DNA from: Lysobacteraceae bacterium | GTDB taxonomy: Bacteria; Pseudomonadota; Gammaproteobacteria; Xanthomonadales; Rhodanobacteraceae | Assembly (NCBI GenBank): GCA_021372495.1 | Contig: JAJFUF010000031.1 | Location: 1-64,000 of the forward strand | Direction: 5' to 3' | Length of the DNA: 64,000 nt | Shown here: positions 9,285 through 22,559 of the stretch, one piece after another | Layout: each line of letters begins with the position of its first letter | How positions within the stretch are numbered: the stretch's first letter is position 1 | The notes under the pieces: model-generated | Told to the model about the DNA's origin: nothing | The model's input: the letters and a program-made list of their open reading frames with translations, nothing else | Database searches by the model: none | Program-made: the position numbers and the translations under genes

Positions 9285-9341
9285 TTTAACCGCGCCGCCC
9301 GACGTGGCAGAATCGCCGCCTTCCGCCGCGCTTTCGCGGCG
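9285..9341 (+). promoter_or_regulatory. Probable infA promoter and leader hairpin
   Basis: TTTAAC at 9285-9290 and CAGAAT at 9308-9313 are separated by exactly 17 bases, plausible -35 and -10 elements. The predicted transcript then carries a hairpin at 9324-9341 (CGCCGCG, loop CTTT, CGCGGCG) just before the infA start region. Confidence 0.45.
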
Positions 9342-9357
9342 TGCCGAACACGGATAC

Positions 9358-9576
9358 ATGGCCAAAGACGACGTCATCGAAATGGAAGGCACGGTGCTGG
9401 AGACGCTTCCCAACACCATGTTCCGCGTGCAGCTGGAGAACGGGCACGTCATCACCGCGCACATTTCCGGGCGCATGCGCAAGCACTACATCCGCATCCT
9501 TACCGGCGACAAGGTGCGCATCGAGATGACGCCCTACGATCTGACCAAGGGCCGGATCACCTACCGCATGAAATGA
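9358..9576 (+). CDS. infA: Translation initiation factor IF-1
   Basis: The OB-fold protein that binds the ribosomal A site during initiation. The 72-residue sequence ([45 protein letters not shown]) is nearly invariant among proteobacteria. It is a single plus-strand gene converging on clpA, with a shared terminator between them. The convergence of infA and clpA is the same as in E. coli, where aat lies immediately on the other side; here aat is about 30 kb away. Confidence 0.97.
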   Translation: MAKDDVIEMEGTVLETLPNTMFRVQLENGHVITAHISGRMRKHYIRILTGDKVRIEMTPYDLTKGRITYRMK

Positions 9577-9603
9577 GAAAGGGCGGGATATCCCCGCCCT
9601 TTC
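9577..9603. terminator. Bidirectional intrinsic terminator between infA and clpA
   Basis: A perfect 11-bp stem (GAAAGGGCGGG at 9577-9587, loop ATATC, CCCGCCCTTTC at 9593-9603) starts one base after the infA stop. The A/T end of the stem supplies a short U-run in both directions, so it can serve both convergent genes. Confidence 0.8.
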
Positions 9604-9626
9604 CGCATCCGCCGCATTCGCCGCGC

Positions 9627-11897
<2,271 letters not shown>

Positions 11898-11948
11898 CCG
11901 GATCGTCTCCGTCGTGGGGGTTCGGTCACGGTCGGGAAATGGGGGCGA

Positions 11949-12275
11949 CTAGAGCTTTTCCATAGTGCACAGCAGAGGATGCTGGTGGGCGCGCGAGAAC
12001 TCGTTGACCTGGGTGACCTTGGTCTCGGCCACTTCGCGGGTGTAGACGCCGCACACGCCCTTGCCGCGGGTGTGCACGTGCAGCATCACCTGGGTGGCGC
12101 GCTCGCGATTCATGCTGAAGAAGGTCTCCAGGATGATCACCACGAAGTCCATCGGCGTGTAATCGTCGTTCAGCAACACGACCTGGAACAGCGGCGGGCG
12201 CTGCAGCTCGGGCTTCGACGTTTCGACCGCCACGCCGTGTTCGAGCTCGGGGGTGCGATCCGGTTCTTGGGCCAT
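11949..12275 (-). CDS. clpS: ATP-dependent Clp protease adaptor ClpS
   Basis: N-recognin that binds N-terminal Leu, Phe, Tyr and Trp and hands substrates to ClpA. The 108 residues contain the recognition elements [12 protein letters not shown] and [25 protein letters not shown] at 12273-12275 is chosen because family proteins have a short polar head; the open frame extends much further upstream without similarity. It is cotranscribed with clpA. TATACT reading on the minus strand at 12310-12305 is a possible -10; it sits in the loop of a GGCAGC/GCTGCC inverted repeat at 12298-12317. Confidence 0.95.
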   Translation of the reverse strand: MAQEPDRTPELEHGVAVETSKPELQRPPLFQVVLLNDDYTPMDFVVIILETFFSMNRERATQVMLHVHTRGKGVCGVYTREVAETKVTQVNEFSRAHQHPLLCTMEKL

Positions 12276-12406
12276 GGCGCTGGGGATGTTCTCCGTTGGC
12301 AGCAAGTATACGCTGCCGCGATACCGGCGCCGTGAACCGCGTCCGTCCCCGGTGATGGCACAATCCGCACTTTTCCGGCGCCTGCGCCGCCCCCATCTGC
12401 CCAGCC

Positions 12407-12901
12407 ATGACGACCGCACCGGAACGCGAAACCGAGATCTGGCGCCCGCACGTGACCGTGGCCGCCGTGGTCGCCGACGGCGACCGCTTCCTGATGGTCG
12501 AGGAGGCCGTGCGCGGCGAGCTGTGCTACAACCAGCCGGCCGGACATCTCGAGCCCGGCGAGAGCCTGGCCGACGCGGCACGGCGCGAAACGCTCGAGGA
12601 AACCGGCTGGGACGTCGAGCTGGAGCACTTCGTCGGCGTGCAGCAGTGGTACAGCCCGGTGCACGGCGACCACATCGTGCGCTTCACCTTCGCCGCGCGC
12701 CCGCGCCACCACCACGCCGCCCGTCCGCTCGACCACGGCATCGTGTGCCCGCACTGGCTGACCCGTGCGGAGATCGCGGCGCTGGATGCGACGCGACGGC
12801 TGCGCAGTCCGCTGGTGCTGCTCAGCATCGACGCCTGGCTGGCCGGGCAGCGCCTGCCGCTGGACACGGTGCGCGCCTTCCCGCTGACCGCCGGGAGCTG
12901 A
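12407..12901 (+). CDS. nudJ: NUDIX hydrolase, probable NudJ phosphatase
   Basis: Hydrolyses nucleoside di/triphosphates or thiamine pyrimidine pyrophosphate in characterised relatives. The 164 residues include a complete Nudix box at 46-68 (GHLEPGE, then RETLEETGW with the metal-binding EE). It sits one base before mnmA, the same order as nudJ-mnmA-hflD in E. coli, which is the main reason for choosing NudJ over other Nudix families. It is divergent from clpS. Confidence 0.85.
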   Translation: MTTAPERETEIWRPHVTVAAVVADGDRFLMVEEAVRGELCYNQPAGHLEPGESLADAARRETLEETGWDVELEHFVGVQQWYSPVHGDHIVRFTFAARPRHHHAARPLDHGIVCPHWLTRAEIAALDATRRLRSPLVLLSIDAWLAGQRLPLDTVRAFPLTAGS

Positions 12902-12902
12902 C

Positions 12903-14018
12903 ATGCGCGTCATCGCCGGCATTTCGGGCGGGGTGGATTCCGCAGTGGCGGCCCTGCTGCTGCAGCGCGCCGGGCACGAGGTCGCCGGCATGTTCATGCA
13001 GAACTGGGAAGAGGACGGGCGCCAGAGCCCCTGCCGCGCCGACGCCGACCGCAAGGACGCCGTGGCGGTCTGCGCCACGCTCGGCCTGCCCCTGCACCTG
13101 CGCAACTTCGCCGCCGAATACTGGGACGGCGTGTTCGAGCACTTCCTTGCCGAGTACCGCAGCGGCCGCACGCCCAACCCGGACGTGCTGTGCAACCGCG
13201 AGATCAAGTTCAAGACTTTCCTGGAGCACGCCCGCGCGCTCGGCGCGGAGAAGATTGCCACCGGCCACTACGCGCGCACCGATTGCCACGACGGCCGCTG
13301 GCGGCTGCTGCGCGGCGCCGACGCGGCCAAGGACCAGAGCTATTTCCTCTACACGCTGGGCCAGGCACAGCTCGGCGCGACGCTGTTCCCGGTCGGCGAG
13401 CTGGCCAAGCCGGCGGTGCGCCGGCTGGCGCGCGAGGCGGGGCTTGGCGTGCACGCCAAGAAGGACTCCACCGGCATCTGCTTCATCGGCGAGCGCGACT
13501 TCCGCAGCTTCCTGGCGCGCTACCTGCCGGCGCGGCCGGGCGAGATCCGCACGCCCGCGGGGTTGTCCGTCGGCGCGCACGCGGGCGTCATGTACTACAC
13601 CCTCGGCCAGCGCCAGGGGCTGGGCATCGGCGGGCGCCGCGCGGCGTCCGGCGCGCCCTGGTACGTGGTCGGCAAGGACGTCGCCGCCAACGTGCTGTAT
13701 GTCGCCCAGGGCGACGACAACCGCTGGCTGCGCTCGACGCGCTTGCGCGCCGGCGAGCTGAGCTGGACCGCCGGCACCGCGCCCGCGGCCGAACTGCGCT
13801 GCACCGCCAGGACGCGCTATCGCCAGGCCGACCAGGCCTGCACGCTGCGCCTGGCCGACGGCGGCTGCGAGGTGCGCTTCGACGAAGCGCAGCGCGCGGT
13901 GACGCCGGGCCAGTCGGTGGTGTTCTACCTCGGCGAGGAATGCCTCGGCGGCGGCGTGATCGAAGCCACCGACGCGCCGTTCGGCGGCCTTGCCGACGCA
14001 ACGCCGGAGGCGGCATGA
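12903..14018 (+). CDS. mnmA: tRNA-specific 2-thiouridylase MnmA
   Basis: Thiolates uridine 34 of tRNA for Lys, Glu and Gln. The 371 residues carry the PP-loop SGGVDS at 8-13, the catalytic cysteine in [10 protein letters not shown] (Cys97) and the sulfur-relay partner in [12 protein letters not shown] (Cys193). The acceptor-binding C-terminal domain is present. Its ATG follows nudJ directly, and its stop overlaps hflD by four bases (ATGA). Confidence 0.96.
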   Translation: MRVIAGISGGVDSAVAALLLQRAGHEVAGMFMQNWEEDGRQSPCRADADRKDAVAVCATLGLPLHLRNFAAEYWDGVFEHFLAEYRSGRTPNPDVLCNREIKFKTFLEHARALGAEKIATGHYARTDCHDGRWRLLRGADAAKDQSYFLYTLGQAQLGATLFPVGELAKPAVRRLAREAGLGVHAKKDSTGICFIGERDFRSFLARYLPARPGEIRTPAGLSVGAHAGVMYYTLGQRQGLGIGGRRAASGAPWYVVGKDVAANVLYVAQGDDNRWLRSTRLRAGELSWTAGTAPAAELRCTARTRYRQADQACTLRLADGGCEVRFDEAQRAVTPGQSVVFYLGEECLGGGVIEATDAPFGGLADATPEAA

Positions 14019-14638
14019 ACGAGTCCCAGGTGATCGCGCTGGCCGGCCTGACCCAGGCGGCCACCCTGGTCCGCGCGCTGGCCACCGAAGGCCGCTGCGA
14101 TGCGGCCGCGCTGGAGGCCAGTCTCGGCAGCATCTTTCGCATCGACGCCGAGAGCGCCGCGGCGGTCTACGGCGGCCTCGACGGCGTGCGCGTCGGCATG
14201 CGCGCGCTGATCGCGCAGATCGACGGCACGCGCCGCGACCTGGCCGTCACCCAGATCGTGCTCACCCTGCTGCGCATCGAGCGCAGGCTGGCCCGCCGCG
14301 CCGACCTGCGCCAACGCCTGCAGGACGGCATCCTGTCCGCGCAACGCCAGGCCGAGCACTTCGGACTCGGCCACGCGGCGGTCAGCGCGCGGCTCGGCGA
14401 GCTCTACGCGCAGACCCTCTCCACCGTGCGCCCGCGCGTCGTGGTCACCGGCAACCCGCTGCACCTGCAGCAGCCCGCCCAGGTCGAGCGCATCCGCGCC
14501 GTCCTGCTCGCCGGCGTGCGCGCGGCGGTGCTGTGGCGACAGCTCGGCGGCAACCACTGGGGCCTGCTGTTCCAGCGTCGTCAATGCGCCATGCTCGCGC
14601 GCGGCCTGCTGTCCCGCGCGACCCTCGGCGGCGGCTGA
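14015..14638 (+). CDS. hflD: High frequency lysogenization protein HflD homologue
   Basis: A 207-residue alpha-helical membrane-associated protein of the HflD/YcfC family, conserved downstream of mnmA in gammaproteobacteria. In E. coli it interacts with phage lambda CII; its general cellular role is unclear. Visible family features are the N-terminal [15 protein letters not shown] and the C-terminal [20 protein letters not shown] followed by [10 protein letters not shown]. The start overlaps the mnmA stop, so translation is probably coupled. Confidence 0.92.
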   Translation: MNESQVIALAGLTQAATLVRALATEGRCDAAALEASLGSIFRIDAESAAAVYGGLDGVRVGMRALIAQIDGTRRDLAVTQIVLTLLRIERRLARRADLRQRLQDGILSAQRQAEHFGLGHAAVSARLGELYAQTLSTVRPRVVVTGNPLHLQQPAQVERIRAVLLAGVRAAVLWRQLGGNHWGLLFQRRQCAMLARGLLSRATLGGG

Positions 14639-14791
14639 ACGTCCGACCTTGGCCGCGGGCGCGCGCGTTCGCGGCGCGCCGACGTTTCGGCGATAATGGG
14701 CCGATTTCCACGGGCCACGGATCGCCCGCGCGCCCAGCGCGATGCCTTGCGGCCCGTCTCCCCATCCGCCGAACCACGCCAGGAGCACGGC
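14639..14791 (+). promoter_or_regulatory. acnA upstream region
   Basis: About 150 bases without a gene. GATAAT at 14692-14697 is a plausible -10, with a poor -35 match (no TTGACA-like hexamer 17 bases upstream). An AGGAG ribosome-binding site lies 8 bases before the acnA ATG. Confidence 0.4.
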
Positions 14792-17536
<2,745 letters not shown>

Positions 17537-17546
17537 CGCCCGCGCG

Positions 17547-17577
17547 TTCGCGGAGGCGCCGCGCGCGCCTCCGCGAA
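17547..17577. terminator. Strong hairpin after acnA
   Basis: A perfect 13-bp stem (TTCGCGGAGGCGC at 17547-17559, 5-base loop, GCGCCTCCGCGAA at 17565-17577) lies between the convergent acnA and lipoprotein genes. The stem ends in AA/TT, but no long T-run follows. Confidence 0.7.
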
Positions 17578-17605
17578 CCTTCCCCGCGGAGGGACCGGCG
17601 AACGC

Positions 17606-18034
17606 CTACAGCGTCCGTTCCCACTTGGCGCTGTAGCAACGCCAATCGTTGCCGTCGCGGCGCCACGCGGTCTCGACGCGATACACACCCGCGTGTTCGG
17701 GCAGCGCGCCCGCGCCGCCGCCCAGCGTCAGCGTGAAGCGCGCCAGCAGGCGCTCTCCGCGCCGCTCCACATCGATCGGTCCGGTCAACACGTGCACGCG
17801 CTGGCCGCGCAGCAGTTGCAGGCGCAGCAGGCTGGCGAGACCGGCGCGATCGAGCGCGCCGCGGTTGCCGTCGAAATCATCGTCGACCAGGGCCAGCACG
17901 CCGCGCGGCTCGTTCGCTTCGGTTGCGGAAACCGCCGCGGCGACCGCCGCGCGCACGCGCTGCTCGTCCGGCGTGCGTCGACAAGCCACGAGCGCCAGCG
18001 CAACGGCAAGCGCGAACATCGTGTAACGGCGCAT
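17606..18034 (-). CDS. Small lipoprotein with an NTF2-like pattern
   Basis: A 142-residue protein with a clear lipoprotein signal: basic MRRY, hydrophobic stretch, lipobox LVAC with Cys18. Arg-Arg follows the cysteine, so there is no Asp retention signal and outer-membrane sorting is possible. The mature part has a helix-rich start ([17 protein letters not shown]), then a beta-rich section ending [22 protein letters not shown], compatible with an NTF2/SnoaL-like fold. Function is unknown. It is convergent with acnA and divergent from fadD. Confidence 0.75.
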   Translation of the reverse strand: MRRYTMFALAVALALVACRRTPDEQRVRAAVAAAVSATEANEPRGVLALVDDDFDGNRGALDRAGLASLLRLQLLRGQRVHVLTGPIDVERRGERLLARFTLTLGGGAGALPEHAGVYRVETAWRRDGNDWRCYSAKWERTL

Positions 18035-18166
18035 CCTCGACTCCCGCAGCGGCAGCGCGGCTTGCCCCCCTTCGGAGCCTTATGCTCCAATGCCGAAGCG
18101 CGCCGCAACACGCACGATAGACCAAGTGCGACTGCGCCACATCCGCCCAGGGGAGGGAACGGCGTC

Positions 18167-19861
18167 ATGAGCAACACCCAGCGTCCTTGGCTCGCCCACT
18201 ATCCGTCCGGCGTGCCGGCGGAGATCGACACCGCCACCTATCCATCGGTGGTCGCGCTGTTCGAGGAAGCCTGCGAGCGCTTTCGCCATCGCCCCGCCTT
18301 CAGCAACTTCGGGCGCGTGCTCGGCTACGGCGACCTGGACCGCCTCAGCGCCCGCTTCGCGGCGTTCCTGACCGGCGAGCTGGGCTTCGTCAAGGGCGAC
18401 CGCATCGCGATCATGATGCCGAACTGCCTGCAGTACCCGATCGCACTGTTCGGTGCGCTGCGCGCCGGCATGACCGTGGTCAACACCAATCCGATGTACA
18501 CCGCGCGCGAGCTGAGGCATCAGTTGGAGGACTCCGGCGCGCGCGCGATCGTCGTGCTGGACAACTTCGCGGCCACCGTCGCCGAGGTGCTGGCGGACAC
18601 CCACGTCGAGCACGTGGTCACGACCGGGCTCGGCGACATGCTCGGCTTCCCCAAGGGCGCGCTGATCAACTTCGCGCTCAAGCGCATCAAGAAGATGGTG
18701 CCGCCCTACCGCATCGACGGCGCGATCCGCTTCAACGCCGCGCTGGCGCGCGGGATGCGCCACCCCGTACCCAGGCCGACGCTGGGGCACGACGACATCG
18801 CCTTCCTGCAGTACACCGGCGGCACCACCGGCGTCGCCAAGGGCGCCATGCTCACCCAGCGCAACATGGTCGCCAACATGCTGCAGGCGGCGGCGTGGGT
18901 CGGCACCAACGTCGCGTCGGGCGAAGAGGTGGTCATCACGGCGTTGCCCCTCTATCACATCTTCGCGCTCACCGCCAATTGCCTCACCTTCATGAAGTTC
19001 GGCGGCATGAACGTGCTGATCACCAATCCGCGCGACATGCCGGGCTTCGTCAAGGAGCTGGCCAAGGTGCGCTTCAGCGCGATCACCGGCGTCAACACCC
19101 TGTTCAACGGCCTGCTGCACACGGCGGGCTTCGATCGCCTCGACTTCTCGCGCCTGCATCTCACCCTCGGCGGCGGCATGGCCGTGCAGCGCGCGGTGGC
19201 GGAGCGCTGGAAGAAAGTCACCGGCTGCACGCTGGCCGAGGCCTATGGCCTCACCGAAACCTCGCCCGCGGTCTGCATCAATCCGCTCGATCTTGCCGAG
19301 TACAACGCATCGATCGGCCTGCCGGTGCCCTCCACCGACATCTCGATCCAGGACGAGAACGGACACAGCCTGCCGATCGGCGGTGTCGGCGAGCTGTGCG
19401 TGAAGGGGCCGCAGGTGATGAAGGGCTACTGGAACCGCCCCGACGAGACGGCCAAGGTGCTGACCGCCGACGGCTGGCTGCACACCGGCGACATCGCGCG
19501 CATGGACGAGCGCGGCTTCGTCTACATCGTCGATCGCAAGAAGGACATGATCCTGGTGTCGGGCTTCAACGTGTACCCGAACGAGGTCGAGGACGTGGTC
19601 GCCCAGCATCCGGGCGTGCTGGAAGTGGCCGCGGTCGGCGTGCCGGACGAGCATTCCGGCGAAGCGGTGAAGATCTTCGTGGTGAAGAAGGATCCCAACC
19701 TCACCGAGGAAGACCTGCGCAAGCACTGCCACGACGCGCTGACCGGCTACAAGCGGCCGAAGTACATCGAGTTCCGCGATTCGCTGCCGAAGAGCAACGT
19801 CGGCAAGATCCTGCGCCGCGAGCTGCGCGCGCCGTCGCCGTCGCCGTCGCCGTCGGCCTGA
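18167..19861 (+). CDS. fadD: Long-chain fatty acid-CoA ligase
   Basis: Activates fatty acids to acyl-CoA through an acyl-adenylate. The 564 residues show the AMP-binding motif [11 protein letters not shown] at 216-226, [11 protein letters not shown] and the C-terminal [18 protein letters not shown] hinge. The catalytic lysine is in [20 protein letters not shown] ribosome-binding site precedes ATG 18167. The protein ends in an SPSPSPS tail encoded by a GCCGTC hexanucleotide tract. The Xanthomonas RpfB protein is a close relative; without rpfF and rpfC here, a general beta-oxidation role is safer. Confidence 0.94.
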   Translation: MSNTQRPWLAHYPSGVPAEIDTATYPSVVALFEEACERFRHRPAFSNFGRVLGYGDLDRLSARFAAFLTGELGFVKGDRIAIMMPNCLQYPIALFGALRAGMTVVNTNPMYTARELRHQLEDSGARAIVVLDNFAATVAEVLADTHVEHVVTTGLGDMLGFPKGALINFALKRIKKMVPPYRIDGAIRFNAALARGMRHPVPRPTLGHDDIAFLQYTGGTTGVAKGAMLTQRNMVANMLQAAAWVGTNVASGEEVVITALPLYHIFALTANCLTFMKFGGMNVLITNPRDMPGFVKELAKVRFSAITGVNTLFNGLLHTAGFDRLDFSRLHLTLGGGMAVQRAVAERWKKVTGCTLAEAYGLTETSPAVCINPLDLAEYNASIGLPVPSTDISIQDENGHSLPIGGVGELCVKGPQVMKGYWNRPDETAKVLTADGWLHTGDIARMDERGFVYIVDRKKDMILVSGFNVYPNEVEDVVAQHPGVLEVAAVGVPDEHSGEAVKIFVVKKDPNLTEEDLRKHCHDALTGYKRPKYIEFRDSLPKSNVGKILRRELRAPSPSPSPSA

Positions 19862-19872
19862 TGCGGGCTACC

Positions 19873-19900
19873 GCGCCGCCGTTCGCACGGCGGTGGCGCG
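19873..19900. terminator. Hairpin between fadD and the PilZ gene
   Basis: CCGCCG at 19876-19881 pairs with CGGCGG at 19888-19893 across a 6-base loop. Further G/C pairing continues after one bulge. The position between convergent genes suggests a terminator; no T-run is visible. Confidence 0.4.
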
Positions 19901-19901
19901 T

Positions 19902-20273
19902 TCACTCGTCGTCCCAGGGCTCTAGGCTGTCGGCGTAGCCGCCGAGCAGATTCCACAGCGCAACCTGCCTGTCGTCGGGAATGCGCGCGTAGGCGAAACC
20001 GACATGGTGCGCGGTCACCCGCGCGACGGTCGCCTCGACGTGGATGTTGAGATCCTCGCCGACCAGCATGTCCAGCACCCACAGCTCGCCGGGCTGAGCG
20101 CCCCAGCCTTGTGGCCGCTGCACCATCACGCCGGTCGCGGAGATGTCGGCCACCTCGCTGGAAAACGCGTCGCCGCCGCGGCTCATCAGCACCGCCGTCT
20201 CGATCTTCATGCGCGCATGGCGCAGGCCCTGGGTGGTCACCGGTTCCGTCCCCTTGCTGTTCTTATGGCGCAT
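19902..20273 (-). CDS. PilZ-domain protein
   Basis: PilZ domains bind cyclic di-GMP. The 123 residues show arginines in LRHARMKIE (Arg18, Arg21) and DISATG at 43-48, matching the family pattern of RxxxR followed by (D/N)xSxxG, although the first Arg pair is spaced closer than usual. Its length fits a stand-alone PilZ domain, an adaptor for motility, pili or polysaccharide control. ATG 20271-20273 is the first start before clear similarity; the open frame continues upstream to 20816 without recognisable sequence. No cyclase or phosphodiesterase gene is nearby. Confidence 0.75.
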   Translation of the reverse strand: MRHKNSKGTEPVTTQGLRHARMKIETAVLMSRGGDAFSSEVADISATGVMVQRPQGWGAQPGELWVLDMLVGEDLNIHVEATVARVTAHHVGFAYARIPDDRQVALWNLLGGYADSLEPWDDE

Positions 20274-20965
20274 CGTCCAATCCCCGCACCCGACTACGCC
20301 GAGCTCGCGGCAGCGCGCTGCCAGCCAGGGCGCCGCGGCCGCGTCTTCCGGCGCAGGCGTCGTCGCTACCGATTCGCTCGATTCCCGCGTGACCGCAGCG
20401 ATCATAGTGCGCGTCCCCCACCGCCGACAGGCGATTCCGGATTGCCGATCGAGGGCGCCCCGAATGCCGCGTACCCCGAAGCAAAATCCGCGCCACTGGT
20501 GCCGCATTGCGCAATGCCGCCGTCCGCTGGCGCCACGTGCAAAATTTTGTCGGATTGCGACCCGGCTTGCGGCAAGCCGCTGCCACGCCTGTCCAGGCCT
20601 CGCGCCCGTCCCGGACCGCGCCGTCACCGATGCGCTGCGGCGCAAGGATCGGCAACGCAGCGCTGGACTTGCGCCGCGCGACCCCGTAATCTCACCGCGC
20701 AAGGGTGGGGTTCGGACGGCGAGAGGCCGCCCGGTACCGAACGCGCAAGGCCGTATCGCCGCTTCCCCGGCGGCCCTCGAACGAGCATCCGCACTGTCGG
20801 ACGCCGCCGCGAGCACGGCGCGATCGACCTCTGCTGCGCCTACCCGATGGCGGACGCGATCGTCCCGCCGCTTCCGGGTCCGGTGATGCCGGATCCGCCA
20901 AGAACCGACGTACGGGGTCGCCCAAGCCAGGCCGCGGCATGCGGCCGCCTTGATACGAGTGCCGA
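20274..20965. other. Gene-poor stretch between the PilZ gene and scpA
   Basis: Nearly 700 bases in which I recognise no protein. Long open frames exist in several phases but none resembles a family. Two perfect palindromes stand out: GCATTGCGCAATGC at 20504-20517 and CAAAATTTTG at 20540-20549. The second is the only A/T-rich patch, and it may mark promoters for the divergent PilZ and scpA genes. Confidence 0.5.
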
Positions 20966-21856
20966 ATGAGCACCGAGCCAGCTGAGGTCAGCGCGGCCGA
21001 TGCGCCACATGGCGTATTCGCGCCGGTTCCACAGCAGCAGGAAATGCCCCTCGCGATGGTCAAGGGGCAGCCGGTCCTGGAGATGCCGCAGGACCTCTAC
21101 ATTCCGCCGGATGCGCTCGAGGTCATCCTCGACGCGTTCGAAGGACCGCTGGATCTGCTGCTGTACCTGATCCGGCGCCAGAACCTGGACATCCTCGATA
21201 TACCGGTCGCCGAGATCACCCGGCAGTACACGGACTACATCGAGATGATGCGGGAGCTGCGTCTGGAGCTTGCCGCCGAATACCTGGTGATGGCCGCGAT
21301 CCTGGCCGAGATCAAGTCGCGGCTGCTGCTGCCGCGGCCGCCGGCCGAGGAAGGCGCGGAAGAGGATCCGCGTGCGGAGCTGGTGCGCCGCCTGCAGGAG
21401 TACGAACGCTTCAAGAAGGCGGCCGAGGACATCGACACGCTGCCGCGCATGGAACGCGACACGTCCGCGGTGCAGGCCTACGTGGCCGACCGCAACGTGA
21501 TCCGCCTGCCGCCGCCGGTGGAGATGAAGGAACTGCTGCTGGCGCTGCGCGACGTGCTGCATCGCGCCGAGCTGTTCGGCCATCACGCGGTCAAGCGCGA
21601 GGCCCTGTCGGTGCGCCAGCGCATGGGCGACGTGCTCAACCGGTTGGGCGACGGCGTGTTCCACCGCTTCGAGAGCCTGTTCGAGGCCAGCGAGGGCCGG
21701 CTCGGGGTGGTGGTCACCTTCCTGGCCCTGCTGGAACTGGCCAAGGAACAGCTGATCGAGATCATGCAGGAGGCGCCGCTGGCGCCGATCTACCTGAAGG
21801 CGCTGGCGACAGCCGAAGACCACGATGGAATTCAATCAACTGAAGCGCATCATTGA
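20966..21856 (+). CDS. scpA: Segregation and condensation protein A
   Basis: The kleisin subunit that bridges SMC heads in the SMC-ScpAB condensin. The 296 residues have the kleisin N-domain (FEGPLDLLLYLIRRQNLDILDIPV, near 56-80), the SMC-neck segment (EYLVMAAILAEIKSRLLLP) and a C-terminal winged helix (VVVTFLALLELAKE). A proteobacteria-type extension of about 50 residues precedes the domain. It overlaps scpB by 32 bases. The smc gene itself is 24 kb away at 45577-49080. Confidence 0.95.
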   Translation: MSTEPAEVSAADAPHGVFAPVPQQQEMPLAMVKGQPVLEMPQDLYIPPDALEVILDAFEGPLDLLLYLIRRQNLDILDIPVAEITRQYTDYIEMMRELRLELAAEYLVMAAILAEIKSRLLLPRPPAEEGAEEDPRAELVRRLQEYERFKKAAEDIDTLPRMERDTSAVQAYVADRNVIRLPPPVEMKELLLALRDVLHRAELFGHHAVKREALSVRQRMGDVLNRLGDGVFHRFESLFEASEGRLGVVVTFLALLELAKEQLIEIMQEAPLAPIYLKALATAEDHDGIQSTEAHH

Positions 21857-22559
21857 AGCTGTCCTGCTGGCCGCGGCGCAGCCGCTGTCGATCGCGCAGA
21901 TCGCCGCGCTGTTCACCGAAGAGGAAGCGGTGAGCCACGACGAGCTGGCCCGCGTGCTGCAGTCGCTGCGCGAGGACTGCGCGGGGCGCGGCGTCGAGCT
22001 GGTCGAAGTGGCCTCCGGCTTCCGCTACCAGGTGTGCCCCGACGTGCACCCGTGGGTGGCGCGCATGTGGACCGAGCGGCCCAGCCGCTACTCGCGCGCG
22101 CTGCTGGAAACGCTCGCCCTGATCGCCTACCGGCAGCCGATCACGCGCGCCGAGATCGAGCAGATCCGCGGCGTCGCCGTCTCCAGCAACATCGTCAAGA
22201 CCCTCGAAGAGCGCGAGTGGGTGCGCGTGGTCGGCTACCGCGACGTCCCCGGCAAGCCGGCGCTGTTCGGCACCACCAAGGGCTTCCTCGACTACTTCAA
22301 CCTGAAATCGCTGGACGAGCTGCCGACGCTCGCCGAAATCCGCGACCTCGACGAGATCGAGCCGCAGCTGCGCTTCGACGGCGACGAGGCGATCCCCGCG
22401 CGGATCGCCGCCGACGCGAACGAGGCGGAAACCGAAGCGTCCGTCGATACCCCCGACGCGAATGCGGATGGCGACGACGCCGATCAATCCGCCCCCTTTT
22501 CCGATGCCGACGACGCCATCGCCGTCGGCGACAACGACACCGAGGAGAACCGCGCATGA
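21825..22559 (+). CDS. scpB: Segregation and condensation protein B
   Basis: The dimeric winged-helix (kite) partner of ScpA. The 244 residues show two winged helices (FNQLKRIIEAVLLAAAQPLS; YSRALLETLALIAYRQPITR) and the family signature EIEQIRGVAVSSNIVKTLEE. The last 50 residues are acidic, Asp/Ala-rich and probably disordered. The start lies 32 bases inside scpA, and the stop overlaps rluB as ATGA, so the three genes are translationally linked. Confidence 0.95.
   Translation: MEFNQLKRIIEAVLLAAAQPLSIAQIAALFTEEEAVSHDELARVLQSLREDCAGRGVELVEVASGFRYQVCPDVHPWVARMWTERPSRYSRALLETLALIAYRQPITRAEIEQIRGVAVSSNIVKTLEEREWVRVVGYRDVPGKPALFGTTKGFLDYFNLKSLDELPTLAEIRDLDEIEPQLRFDGDEAIPARIAADANEAETEASVDTPDANADGDDADQSAPFSDADDAIAVGDNDTEENRA

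Noticed and set aside
20143..20886. A possible gene of 247 codons across the gene-poor stretch
   Set aside because: No recognisable domain, no ribosome-binding site and Ser/Arg/Pro-rich translation. It also begins antisense within the PilZ gene.
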